Assembly: GCF_000190595.1 (NCBI RefSeq)
Contig: NC_015167.1
Coordinates: 2,531,501 to 2,595,500, forward strand
Direction: 5' to 3'
Length of the DNA: 64,000 bases
DNA from: Cellulophaga lytica DSM 7489
GTDB lineage: Bacteria > Bacteroidota > Bacteroidia > Flavobacteriales > Flavobacteriaceae
The notes under the pieces were generated by a model. It saw nothing but the letters and a program-made list of their open reading frames with translations, searched no databases and had not been told where the DNA came from. Positions 54,279-63,051 of this stretch are shown here, piece by piece (position 1 is the first letter of the stretch; each line of letters opens with the position of its first letter). Both the position numbers and the translations under genes were made by a program.

Positions 54279-56046
54279 AACACAAAAAGAAACAGGAAAA
54301 GCGTTTGACTATACATTGTTAAAACGATTGTTACAATTTACCAAACCTTATAAAATTACTTTTTATGGTGTTGTTATAGCTGCAATATCTTTATCAGCAT
54401 TTGCGGTTTTAAGCCCTATTTTGTTAAGAGAAATTGTTAACACAGCTTTAGAAAATAAAGACCAGGAACTATTGTTAAACATTATTGTTTTAATGTTAAT
54501 AGTTTTAGTATTAGAGGTGGTAAGTCAGCTATCTTTTGTGTACTATGCTAATTGGTTAGGAGAATCTGTTATAAAGGATATTAGAATAAAGCTTTTTAAG
54601 CATATGCTTAGCTTTAAAATGAAATATTATGACAATTCATCTGTAGGATTATTGGTAACACGTGCAGTAACAGATATACAGCGTATTGGAGAAATTTTTA
54701 GTCAAGGTTTTTTTATGATAGTATCAGACCTATTAAAAATGGTTGTAGTTGCTGGCGTAATGGTTTTTTATAGTTGGAAATTAGCACTTATTGTTTTTGC
54801 TATTATGCCAATTATAATTTATGCTACTAGAGTTTTTCAAAAAGCAATGAAAGTTGCTTTTATAGACGTTAGAGCGCAAGTATCTAACCTAAATACTTTT
54901 GTACAAGAGCGTTTAACAGGAATGAAAATTGTTCAGTTTTTTAACAGAGAAAAAGTAGAACAAGAAAAGTTTAGAGTTATAAATGAAAAGCATAGAAATG
55001 CTTGGTTAAAAACAGTTTGGTATAACTCTATCTTTTTCCCGATAGCAGAAATTGTTTCTTCTGTAGCTATTGGTTTAATTGTTTGGTATGGTGGTTTGCG
55101 TGTTGTATTAAACAATAATATAGATGAGCTTGGTACCATATTTATGTTTATACAACTGTCACAAATGTTGTTTAGACCATTAAGGCAAATAGCAGATAAG
55201 TTTAATGTACTGCAAATGGGTATGGTAGCAGCCAATAGAGTATTTGCAATTTTAGACAGAAAAGATACTATAACCAATGAGGGCGCTTTTGAAAAAGAAG
55301 AAATAAAAGGTGACATTTCTTTTAAAAATGTACACTTTGGTTATGTAGAAGGTGAAGAGGTTTTACACGGAATTTCTTTTGATGTAAAGGCAGGTGAAAC
55401 AATAGCTATTGTTGGTGCTACCGGAGCAGGAAAATCTACCATTATAAATTTGCTAAACCGTTTTTATGAAATAAATTCTGGTGAAATTTTGGTTGATGGT
55501 GTAGATATTAAAGACTATAAATTAACGTCATTAAGAGATAAAATAGCGGTTGTTTTGCAAGATGTATTTTTATTTGCAGATACTATTGAGAATAACATTT
55601 CTTTAAAAAATGAAGATATAACGTTAGACACTATAACACAGGCTGCACAAGAAATATCTGTGCACGATTTTATTACAAGTCTTCCTAATGATTACCAGTA
55701 TAATGTAAAAGAGCGTGGTTCTATGCTATCTAGTGGGCAACGTCAATTGCTAGCCTTTTTGCGTGCTTATGTAAGTAACCCAAGTATTTTAATTTTAGAT
55801 GAAGCTACATCTTCTGTAGATACATACTCAGAGCAATTAATACAAAAGGCAACCGAGAAAATTACGCAAGGCAGAACGTCTATTGTTATTGCACACCGTT
55901 TGGCAACTATTAAAAAAGCAGACAAAATTATTGTTATGGATGCAGGTAATATTATAGAAAGCGGTTCACATAAAGAGTTACTTAAAAAAGGAGGTTATTA
56001 TTACAACCTTTATCAAGCACAGTTTGTAGCAGATGAAGTAGCTTAA
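54271..56046 (+). CDS. ABC transporter with fused permease and ATPase (exporter, MsbA-like)
   Basis: The 591-residue half-transporter has six membrane helices (about 20-320) and a C-terminal ATPase: Walker A GATGAGKST (382-390), signature LSSGQRQLL, Walker B ILILDEATSSVD and His switch IAHRLATI. It would work as a homodimer exporting lipids or other hydrophobic compounds, as in the MsbA/MDR group; the substrate is not deducible. Its ATG lies within the end of truA (ATGTCTAA overlap). Only one base separates its stop from the convergent DUF3667 gene, so no terminator can fit between. Confidence 0.9.
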   Translation: MSKTQKETGKAFDYTLLKRLLQFTKPYKITFYGVVIAAISLSAFAVLSPILLREIVNTALENKDQELLLNIIVLMLIVLVLEVVSQLSFVYYANWLGESVIKDIRIKLFKHMLSFKMKYYDNSSVGLLVTRAVTDIQRIGEIFSQGFFMIVSDLLKMVVVAGVMVFYSWKLALIVFAIMPIIIYATRVFQKAMKVAFIDVRAQVSNLNTFVQERLTGMKIVQFFNREKVEQEKFRVINEKHRNAWLKTVWYNSIFFPIAEIVSSVAIGLIVWYGGLRVVLNNNIDELGTIFMFIQLSQMLFRPLRQIADKFNVLQMGMVAANRVFAILDRKDTITNEGAFEKEEIKGDISFKNVHFGYVEGEEVLHGISFDVKAGETIAIVGATGAGKSTIINLLNRFYEINSGEILVDGVDIKDYKLTSLRDKIAVVLQDVFLFADTIENNISLKNEDITLDTITQAAQEISVHDFITSLPNDYQYNVKERGSMLSSGQRQLLAFLRAYVSNPSILILDEATSSVDTYSEQLIQKATEKITQGRTSIVIAHRLATIKKADKIIVMDAGNIIESGSHKELLKKGGYYYNLYQAQFVADEVA

Positions 56047-56047
56047 A

Positions 56048-56827
56048 TTATTTTGCAGGAACAAAATCTGCAGGATTAAAATGGCCAGTAATCATAGCAA
56101 CTATCATTATAAAAAATATTAGCCCCACAAATATTGTAAAAAATATACCTGTAAACAATACTGATTTGTAAATTATTTGCCAAGCAGAATATTTATTTAA
56201 TTTTTGCTGAACATAAAGAAAGTATAAAATCATAAATAATAATGCAGTAAGGCTGTAGTTTGTGAATGATTCCGGGAAGTAGGCAATTATAAACATACTT
56301 GTAAAAAAAGACAAAATACTCCATTGTGCTAAGCTATAAATTACACTAATTGTGTATTCTGCTAGTATGTGTTTTCTTTTGTTTAATGTAATGAGGCCTA
56401 CAATTAAAAAAACAGGGATGTAACTTATAAAAGATAAGGAAGAGTAATCATATATTACATCTTTCATTTTTTTAGTAAACTCAGGGTTCATTCCTTGGTC
56501 AAAAGCGTCAAGATCCATTTCAAAATCAAAAACCTTGCGCATAAAAAACATTAAAAACCCTGCTAACATTAAGGCAATACCAAAATAACTAATAGGGTTA
56601 ACGTATTTTCTTCTTGTGCCATTTACGTAACCATTTATGACAACACCTGGTTTTGTAAATAAATGAAAAAAAGTACGTAAAAAAGTGTTATCTAGATTAA
56701 AGTAGCGCTCTGTAATGTCACTAAGTAAATTTTTAATAGTAAGCCTATTTCTAATCACCTTTGCACCACAATCTGGACAAAAAGAATAGTCTGTTTGTAG
56801 ACTATTTGCACAATTTTTACAATTCAT
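56048..56827 (-). CDS. DUF3667 zinc-ribbon membrane protein
   Basis: The 259-residue protein begins with a zinc ribbon (Cys3, Cys6, Cys17, Cys20: NCKNC and CPDCG) and then has about five membrane helices. Segments RNRLTIKNLLSDITERYFNLDNTFLRTFFHLFTKPG and NGTRRKYVNPISYF match the Bacteroidota family DUF3667. The function is unknown. One base separates it from the stop codon of cdaA upstream on the same strand, so it is tightly coupled to diadenylate cyclase. The exporter converges on it with a one-base gap. Confidence 0.85.
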   Translation of the reverse strand: MNCKNCANSLQTDYSFCPDCGAKVIRNRLTIKNLLSDITERYFNLDNTFLRTFFHLFTKPGVVINGYVNGTRRKYVNPISYFGIALMLAGFLMFFMRKVFDFEMDLDAFDQGMNPEFTKKMKDVIYDYSSLSFISYIPVFLIVGLITLNKRKHILAEYTISVIYSLAQWSILSFFTSMFIIAYFPESFTNYSLTALLFMILYFLYVQQKLNKYSAWQIIYKSVLFTGIFFTIFVGLIFFIMIVAMITGHFNPADFVPAK

Positions 56828-56828
56828 T

Positions 56829-57617
56829 TTAAGATATTAAGTCCTCTTTAATAAGACTTGTAAGTTCGTCTAAATCTTTGTAAAGTACAAACTCTCCGTT
56901 TTTTATGTAAGATATGGTGCCAGTTTCTTCACTAACAACAAGTGCTAAACTATCTGTTTTTTCTGTAATACCAACTGCAGCTCTATGTCTTAATCCAAAG
57001 CGTAAAGGTATGGTACGCTCTTGTGAAACTGGTAGTATTACTCTGGTAGCAACAATGGTATTGTTTTCAACAACGGCAGCACCATCATGCAACGGACTAT
57101 TTTTGTAAAAAATACTTTCTAATATAGGTTGGGTAATTTCAATATTCATTTTATCACCTGTACTTTTTACAAAGTCTAAAGAGTTGGTGCGTTCTAAAAC
57201 AAGCAATGCTCCTGTTTTAGATTTCCCCATTTTATCACAAGCGTTAACAATAGCTTCTACATTGGTATCTGTAGTCATTGCTTCTTGTTTTAAAAATTTA
57301 AAGTGTTTTATAAAATTACGTTTTGTGGCAAAATTAGTAGAACCTATCATTAGCAAAAACTTACGCAATTCCTGCTGAAAAACAATAATTAAGGCAATTA
57401 AACCAATGTTCATAAACCCGCCAACCATACTGCTAATCATTTTCATATCTAGCAATTCGGTAAGTTTCCAAAGTGCCCAAACAATTACAATACCAATAAA
57501 AATATTAATAGCTACAGAGCCACGTACTAATTTATAAATATAGTACAGTAGTACAGCCACCAATATAATGTCTATAATATCTGTTATTTTAAAATCAAGA
57601 AAATTTAGAAAATCCAA
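56829..57617 (-). CDS. cdaA: Diadenylate cyclase CdaA
   Basis: CdaA makes the second messenger cyclic di-AMP from two ATP, controlling potassium and osmotic balance in many bacteria. The 262-residue protein has three N-terminal membrane helices (about 10-90) and a cytosolic DisA_N domain. The catalytic motifs are DGA (178-180, in SPLHDGAAVV) and RHR (210-212, in FGLRHRAA). The length is typical. It follows folP by 44 bases, an arrangement I recall as common in Bacteroidota, and precedes DUF3667. No CdaR regulator is adjacent. Confidence 0.93.
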   Translation of the reverse strand: MDFLNFLDFKITDIIDIILVAVLLYYIYKLVRGSVAINIFIGIVIVWALWKLTELLDMKMISSMVGGFMNIGLIALIIVFQQELRKFLLMIGSTNFATKRNFIKHFKFLKQEAMTTDTNVEAIVNACDKMGKSKTGALLVLERTNSLDFVKSTGDKMNIEITQPILESIFYKNSPLHDGAAVVENNTIVATRVILPVSQERTIPLRFGLRHRAAVGITEKTDSLALVVSEETGTISYIKNGEFVLYKDLDELTSLIKEDLIS

Positions 57618-57661
57618 GTAAAAGGGTTTTTGTAAAATTATAAAAAAAATGAAGAATTAAA

Positions 57662-58498
57662 TTACAACTCCTCATTTAACTTTAAAGCAGTAAATAACGT
57701 AATACATTCTAAGGCTTCTTTAACATCATGAACTCGTAAAATATTGGCTCCTTTTGTTAACGCAATGGTATTTAATGCCGTTGTACCATTTAGTGCATTA
57801 CTAGCAGTTGTGTCTAAGGTTTTGTAAATCATAGATTTTCTACTAATGCCCGCAAGTATTGGCACATTCATTGTTTTAAAAAGGTCTAAGTTTTGTAATA
57901 CGTTAAAGTTTTGTTCTGTAGTTTTTGCAAATCCAAAACCAGGATCAATTACTAAATCTACAATGCCTAAGGCTCTTGCTTGGGCAAGTTTTTTAGCAAA
58001 ATACTGTTTTACGTCTAAAGTCACATTTGTATATTCTGTTAGTTGTTGCATTGTTTCCGGAGTACCACGCATATGCATCATAATATAAGGTACTTTGTAT
58101 TCTGCAATTACGTTCATCATTTTATCGTCTAAACTACCAGCAGAAATATCGTTAATTAAGGCAGCACCATTCTCTAAACAAACTTTTGCTACTGCACTCC
58201 TAAAGGTATCAATAGAAAGTAAAATGCCAGGAAACTTTTTTACGAGTAGTTGTACAACTGGTACAATACGATTAATTTCTTCATTAACAGAGATATTAAT
58301 AGCATTTGGCCTAGAGCTATATGCGCCAACATCTATAAAAGTAGCACCATCTACAAGCATTTTTTCAACTTTGGTAACAATGTCGGTTTCATTTTTATAG
58401 CTTCCTCCGTCATAAAAAGAGTCTGGTGTAAGGTTTAATATACCCATTACTTTAGGTGTAGATAGGTTTATTAAATTTCCGTTGCAATTAATTGTCAT
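57662..58498 (-). CDS. folP: Dihydropteroate synthase
   Basis: FolP joins dihydropterin pyrophosphate to para-aminobenzoate in folate synthesis and is the target of sulfonamides. The 278-residue protein shows PKVMGILNLTPDSFYDGGSY near the start, FIDVGAYSSRPN (pABA loop region), ALINDISAGSLDDKM, VIDPGFGFAKTTEQN and LAGISRKSMIYKTL, all family landmarks, and RVHDV near the end. The length is normal. It heads the folP-cdaA-DUF3667 minus-strand group and lies divergent from the DUF1599 gene. Confidence 0.95.
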   Translation of the reverse strand: MTINCNGNLINLSTPKVMGILNLTPDSFYDGGSYKNETDIVTKVEKMLVDGATFIDVGAYSSRPNAINISVNEEINRIVPVVQLLVKKFPGILLSIDTFRSAVAKVCLENGAALINDISAGSLDDKMMNVIAEYKVPYIMMHMRGTPETMQQLTEYTNVTLDVKQYFAKKLAQARALGIVDLVIDPGFGFAKTTEQNFNVLQNLDLFKTMNVPILAGISRKSMIYKTLDTTASNALNGTTALNTIALTKGANILRVHDVKEALECITLFTALKLNEEL

Positions 58499-58614
58499 AC
58501 TGTGTGTTAAAATGATTTTTATTGACTTTTAAAAAATAAATGATTTAAGATAAAACCCTTACTTTTGATTAGTTCAAAATTTTAAGCGAAATTTACACAA
58601 ATTACACAAGATAA

Positions 58615-59151
58615 ATGCAGAATACATCAGAACAATATGATGCGGTTATAAAAGAATGCCGTGAGCTTTTTCAAAAAAAAATGAAAGATTACGGTAGTGC
58701 TTGGCGTATTTTACGTTTGCCGTCTTTAACAGATCAGATTTATATTAAGGCACAACGTATACGTGGTTTACAAGAAAACGATGTTAGAAAGGTAGATGAA
58801 GGTGAAAAATCTGAATTTATTGGCATTATTAATTATGCTATTATGGCATTGGTGCAAATAGAAAAAGGCATTGTAGAACAACCAGATTTAGATGTTGCTG
58901 AGGCTGTAGAACTATACAATAAGCATATTACCATTACTAAAACATTAATGGAAAATAAGAACCATGATTATGGTGAAGCGTGGAGAGAAATGCGTGTTAG
59001 CTCTTTAACAGATCTTATTTTACAAAAGTTGTTACGTGTTAAGCAGATAGAAGATAACAAAGGAAAAACATTGGTTAGTGAAGGTATAGATGCTAACTAT
59101 CAAGATATTATTAATTACTCTGTTTTTGCATTAATTCATTTAAGCGAGTAA
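58615..59151 (+). CDS. DUF1599 protein with internal tandem duplication
   Basis: The 178-residue protein consists of two similar halves. Residues about 20-83 and 114-178 both read KxHDYG-x-AWR...SLTD...Q...R...DIINY...ALI/V. DUF1599 has been linked to nucleotide modification or metabolism (an associated domain in some phages), but no activity is established for the chromosomal version. There is no signal peptide. It leads the plus-strand group toward tpiA and is divergent from folP, an order I recall in other Bacteroidota. Confidence 0.88.
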   Translation: MQNTSEQYDAVIKECRELFQKKMKDYGSAWRILRLPSLTDQIYIKAQRIRGLQENDVRKVDEGEKSEFIGIINYAIMALVQIEKGIVEQPDLDVAEAVELYNKHITITKTLMENKNHDYGEAWREMRVSSLTDLILQKLLRVKQIEDNKGKTLVSEGIDANYQDIINYSVFALIHLSE

Positions 59152-59222
59152 AAATTATAAGCAAAAGTTAAAAGTTGCGTTGGCGTACTTTTAAGTTGTA
59201 TTTTTTCAAATTTAATTATTGT

Positions 59223-60317
59223 ATGAAGTTTTTAGTAGGTGTTAGTAGGGTTTTTGTAGGTATATTATTTATTATAAGCGGATTAATAAAACTTAATGAT
59301 CCGGTTGGTTTTTCATTTAAACTAGAAGAATATTTTAGCGTAGGTGTTTTAAATATGCCTTTTTTTGAGCCACACGCATTATCAATCTCTATAGTAGTAG
59401 TAATTGTAGAAATATTACTTGGTATTATGCTCTTAGTTGGGTACAGACCAAAGCTAACTGTTTACAGCTTACTAGGAATGATTATCTTTTTTACCTTTTT
59501 AACGTTCTATTCTTTCTATTTTAATAAAGTAACAGATTGTGGTTGCTTTGGAGACGCTATAAAACTAACTCCCTTTCAGTCTTTTATTAAAGATGTAATA
59601 CTTCTATTTTATATTCTACTTCTATTTTTTGGGCTTAAGCATATAAAACCTCTTTTTAATTTTAATGTTACAAGAGGTGTAGTTTTACTAGGCTTACTTG
59701 CTTGTGTGTTATTTGCAAATTATGTGCTAAACCATTTACCAGTTAAAGATTTTAGACCTTATAAAATTGGAGCTAATATAACAGAAGGTATGTCTGTACC
59801 AGAAGGTGCGCCAGAGCCAATTTTTGATTATGAGTGGAAGTTTAATGTAAATGGCGAAGAAAAAATATACGTTACCCAAGGAGATTACCCAAGTGTAGAT
59901 GGCGAGTATGTAAGTGTAGAAACTACAGAAGTACAAAAAGGGTATGAGCCACCTATACATGATTTTACAATTGAAAAAGATGGTGAAGATTTTGCATCAT
60001 CACTATTACAAGAAGATAAATTAGTAATGGTAATTGCATATGATTTGGCTAAAAGTAATTATGATGCTTTTACAGCAATAAAAACAGTTACAGACAAAGC
60101 AATTGCAAAGGGATACAAGGTTATAGGAATGTCAGCTTCTAATGGCGACTTTACTAGCCAAATTGTAAAAAAATACAATCTAGATTTTAGTTTTTATTTT
60201 ACTGATGAGACTGCGTTGAAAACTGTAGTTCGTTCTAATCCGGCTGTTTTGGTTTTAGAAAAAGGTACAATCAAACAAAAAGTACACTACAATGATGTAG
60301 ACGATTTAAAGTTTTAA
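59223..60317 (+). CDS. BT_3928-type DoxX/MauE membrane protein with thioredoxin-like C-terminus
   Basis: The start at MKFLVGVSR (59223) is preferred over a TTG at 59175, giving 364 residues. The N-terminal half (about 1-170) has four to five helices of DoxX/MauE type, with ISGLIKLNDPVGF and a Cys pair in TDCGCFGD (Cys106, Cys108). A periplasmic part follows, ending in a thioredoxin-like domain (about 245-364: KLVMVIAYDLAKS, GYKVIGMSAS, SNPAVLVLEKG) that lacks a CxxC pair. A redox role in the envelope is plausible from the CGC motif. The PH-domain gene follows after one base, so they are co-translated. Confidence 0.82.
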   Translation: MKFLVGVSRVFVGILFIISGLIKLNDPVGFSFKLEEYFSVGVLNMPFFEPHALSISIVVVIVEILLGIMLLVGYRPKLTVYSLLGMIIFFTFLTFYSFYFNKVTDCGCFGDAIKLTPFQSFIKDVILLFYILLLFFGLKHIKPLFNFNVTRGVVLLGLLACVLFANYVLNHLPVKDFRPYKIGANITEGMSVPEGAPEPIFDYEWKFNVNGEEKIYVTQGDYPSVDGEYVSVETTEVQKGYEPPIHDFTIEKDGEDFASSLLQEDKLVMVIAYDLAKSNYDAFTAIKTVTDKAIAKGYKVIGMSASNGDFTSQIVKKYNLDFSFYFTDETALKTVVRSNPAVLVLEKGTIKQKVHYNDVDDLKF

Positions 60318-60318
60318 A

Positions 60319-60750
60319 ATGATTTTTAAAAGTAGAAAAGATAACTTGTTTAAAGGTGTGATAATAGTTGTAATACTATTATTATGCTTAATTCTTTTCT
60401 TTAGTATTTTTGATGAAGTTAAAACTATAAACCATATTGTTAGTATAGTAGTTAACGCTTTGGTGCTGTGCTTGTTGTTATGGGTTTTTTATGGTACAAG
60501 TTACAAGCTTACTTCTACTACTTTAAGTTATAAAAGTGGACCATTTAAAGGCGATATTGCTATTACAGATATACACCAAATCGTAAAGGGAAAAACACTT
60601 TGGGTTGGTTTAAAACCAGCAACAGCAAGCAAAGGACTAATTATAAAATACAATAAGTTTGATGAGGTTTACATAAGCCCAAAGACAAACGATAGCTTTA
60701 TTACAGAAATATTAAAGCATAACAGTACTATAAAAATTATTGAAGCATAG
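60319..60750 (+). CDS. PH-domain-like membrane protein
   Basis: The 143-residue protein has two N-terminal membrane helices (about 12-50), then a small beta-rich part: GTSYKLTSTTLSYKSGPFKGDIAITDIHQIVKGKTLW, GLIIKYNKFDEVYISPKTNDSFITEIL. The YKLTSTTLSYKSGPFKG turn is typical of bacterial PH domains found in short membrane proteins. One base separates it from the BT_3928-type gene and two from the GyrI-like gene. The function is unknown. Confidence 0.75.
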   Translation: MIFKSRKDNLFKGVIIVVILLLCLILFFSIFDEVKTINHIVSIVVNALVLCLLLWVFYGTSYKLTSTTLSYKSGPFKGDIAITDIHQIVKGKTLWVGLKPATASKGLIIKYNKFDEVYISPKTNDSFITEILKHNSTIKIIEA

Positions 60751-60752
60751 CT

Positions 60753-61262
60753 ATGGGAAACTTAGTAAGTGTTACACCAGAGATAAAAGAATTAGAACCT
60801 AAAATTTTAGTAGGTATAAAAAAAGAGGTTTCTGTGCTTACTATGGATAATGTTACACACTGGAAAAATTTTGTATCTAGAAAAGATGAAATAGTAAACC
60901 AAATAAAAGGCGAGTATTATTCGGTTCAAGATTATGGTAAAGAATACTCTTTTGTTAACTTTAACCCAGCAGCTACATTTAATAAGTGGGCAGCAATAGC
61001 TGTTACTAATGCAGAACAAGTACCTAATGGTATGCAAGTTTTAGAGCTTAAAGGTGGTTTATATGCAGTTTTTTTATACCAAGGTATGGCTAAAGATTTT
61101 TCTACAGCTTTTCAGTACATATTTACAGAGTGGTTACCAAAGACAGGTTACCAGCTAGACCAAAGACCACATTTTGAGTTTTTAGATGATAGATATTTGG
61201 GCGCAGCAAACCCAGATTCTGTAGAAGAAATTTGGATACCAATAAAAAACAAAAAACATTAA
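60753..61262 (+). CDS. Stand-alone GyrI-like ligand-binding protein
   Basis: The 169-residue protein matches the GyrI-like/AraC effector-binding fold: PKILVGIKKEVS at the start, WAAIAVTNAEQVPNGMQVLELKGGLYAVFLYQGMAKDFSTAFQYIFTEWLPKTGYQLDQRPHFEFLDDRY, and EEIWIPIKNKK at the end. The same fold is the sensing part of BmrR- and Rob-type regulators, but no DNA-binding domain is attached here. It may bind or hydrolyse small cationic compounds; this is not determined. It ends the three-gene group starting with the BT_3928-type gene. Confidence 0.85.
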   Translation: MGNLVSVTPEIKELEPKILVGIKKEVSVLTMDNVTHWKNFVSRKDEIVNQIKGEYYSVQDYGKEYSFVNFNPAATFNKWAAIAVTNAEQVPNGMQVLELKGGLYAVFLYQGMAKDFSTAFQYIFTEWLPKTGYQLDQRPHFEFLDDRYLGAANPDSVEEIWIPIKNKKH

Positions 61263-61351
61263 ATTTTTATCAGCTTATGTCCTTTTTTTTAAGGATTAGG
61301 CAGTTATTTGTTACTAATGCAAAATCATTAAGTGATACAAATATTATATAC

Positions 61352-61359
61352 TATATTTG
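61352..61359 (+). promoter_or_regulatory. Promoter -7 element of tpiA
   Basis: TATATTTG matches TAnnTTTG, 40 bases before the tpiA ATG. A -33 TTG at normal spacing is not visible. Confidence 0.45.
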
Positions 61360-61399
61360 ATACTTAAAATTGATAGTAAACTCATAAAACACATAAAAA

Positions 61400-62149
61400 A
61401 TGAGAGCAAAAATAGTTGCAGGTAACTGGAAAATGAATAAAACCCTAACCGAAACAAATGCATTGTTAGCAGAATTATCTGGTAAATTACCAGACACAGA
61501 TGCAGAGGTTATGGTAGCACCAACGTATGTAAATTTAGCAGCGGCAGTAGAAGACGTAAAATCATCAACAATACAAGTAATTGCACAAAATATGCACTTT
61601 GCAGATAATGGTGCATATACAGGAGAAATTTCTGCAGATATGTTGTTAGATATTGGCATAAACACTGTAATTATTGGTCACTCTGAACGTAGAGCTTATT
61701 TTGGCGAAACTGATGAAATCTTAGCTAAAAAAGTAATTAAAGCGTTAGAAAAGAATTTACGCGTTGTTTTTTGTTTTGGTGAAGAGTTAGAAGACCGTAA
61801 GTCAGACAACCACTTTAATATTGTGGCGTCTCAATTAAAAAATGCTCTTTTTAATTTAAAGCCAGAAGCTTGGTCTAACATTGTTTTAGCCTATGAGCCT
61901 GTATGGGCAATTGGTACAGGTGAAACTGCATCTCCAGAACAAGCACAAGAAATGCACGCATTTATTAGAAAAACAATAGCAGATGAGTATACTACAGAAA
62001 TTGCAGAAGCTGTATCTATTTTATACGGTGGTAGTGTAAAACCTGCAAATGCTAGAGAAATTTTTTCTAAAGCAGATGTAGATGGTGGCTTAATTGGTGG
62101 AGCAGCACTAAAAGCAGACGATTTTATTGCTATTATAGACGCAATATAA
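61400..62149 (+). CDS. tpiA: Triosephosphate isomerase
   Basis: TpiA interconverts dihydroxyacetone phosphate and glyceraldehyde-3-phosphate in glycolysis and gluconeogenesis. The 249-residue protein shows GNWKMNKT with Asn9 and Lys11, the electrophile His94 in IIGHSERR, the base Glu166 in AYEPVWAIGTG, and the phosphate loop ILYGGSVKPAN. The length is typical. It has its own promoter and is followed by prmA, whose promoter overlaps the tpiA stop region. Confidence 0.97.
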   Translation: MRAKIVAGNWKMNKTLTETNALLAELSGKLPDTDAEVMVAPTYVNLAAAVEDVKSSTIQVIAQNMHFADNGAYTGEISADMLLDIGINTVIIGHSERRAYFGETDEILAKKVIKALEKNLRVVFCFGEELEDRKSDNHFNIVASQLKNALFNLKPEAWSNIVLAYEPVWAIGTGETASPEQAQEMHAFIRKTIADEYTTEIAEAVSILYGGSVKPANAREIFSKADVDGGLIGGAALKADDFIAIIDAI

Positions 62150-62159
62150 AGTACCTTTG
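62127..62159 (+). promoter_or_regulatory. Promoter of prmA-clpS
   Basis: TTG at 62127-62129 and TACCTTTG at 62152-62159 are separated by 22 bases. The -33 element lies inside the tpiA coding end, and the prmA ATG is 33 bases downstream of the -7 element. Confidence 0.5.
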
Positions 62160-62192
62160 CACTTCTAAAAAAAGTTTACAAATACGTACATA

Positions 62193-63029
62193 ATGGCAGA
62201 TTTAGTCTATATAGAATACAATTTTACAGTTGCACCATTGCAACCAGCATCAGACATATTAATTGCGCAATTGGGCGAAGTTGGGTTTGATAGTTTTGTA
62301 GAAAATGAAGAAGGAGTACAAGCATATATTTTAAAGGATCTTTGGACAGAGGAGAAGGTGAAAAATGTGCAAATATTATCTAATGAAAATTTTGATATTA
62401 GCTTTAACTTTAAAGAAATAGAACAACAAAACTGGAATGCAGAGTGGGAAAAAAACTTTGAAAAAATTGTAGTAGATGACGTTTGTACTGTACGTGCACC
62501 TTTTCATGAAAAACCAAATACCAAGTTTGATATTGTTATAGAACCAAAAATGAGTTTTGGTACGGGACATCATGAAACTACACATATGATGTTGCAACAT
62601 ATTTTAGAACATGATTTTACAGGAAAATCTGTTTTAGATATGGGCAGCGGAACAGGTGTTTTGGCAATTTTAGCAGCAATGAAAAATGCAGGTTCTGTAG
62701 ATGCTATTGACATAGATAACTGGTGTTATTTAAATGCTTTAGAAAATAAAGAGCGTAATAATTGTAGCCAAATAAATGTTTTTGAGGGAGATGTTAGCTT
62801 GCTTAAAGACCAGAAGTACAATATTATTATAGCTAATATTAATAGAAATATATTATTAGCAGATATACCTGCGTATGCAAAGTGTTTAACTAAAGATGGT
62901 ATTTTATTTTTAAGCGGATTTTATAAAGAAGATATCCCGGTAATTACAGAAAAATGTAATGAAGTAGGTTTAAAGTTTGAAAAAAATCTGGAAAAAAATA
63001 ATTGGGTTGCCGTAAAATATGTATTTTAG
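62193..63029 (+). CDS. prmA: Ribosomal protein L11 methyltransferase
   Basis: PrmA trimethylates ribosomal protein L11 using S-adenosylmethionine. The 278-residue protein has a small N-terminal targeting domain (about 1-100), MSFGTGHHETTHMM, the SAM-binding loop DMGSGTGVLAI (149-159), DIDNWCY and the catalytic-face motif IIIANINRNILL. The family is normal in length and order. clpS follows after 22 bases on the same strand, and the pairing prmA-clpS is frequent in Bacteroidota as I recall. Confidence 0.94.
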   Translation: MADLVYIEYNFTVAPLQPASDILIAQLGEVGFDSFVENEEGVQAYILKDLWTEEKVKNVQILSNENFDISFNFKEIEQQNWNAEWEKNFEKIVVDDVCTVRAPFHEKPNTKFDIVIEPKMSFGTGHHETTHMMLQHILEHDFTGKSVLDMGSGTGVLAILAAMKNAGSVDAIDIDNWCYLNALENKERNNCSQINVFEGDVSLLKDQKYNIIIANINRNILLADIPAYAKCLTKDGILFLSGFYKEDIPVITEKCNEVGLKFEKNLEKNNWVAVKYVF

Positions 63030-63051
63030 TTAGTATAAATGTTAGAAGATT

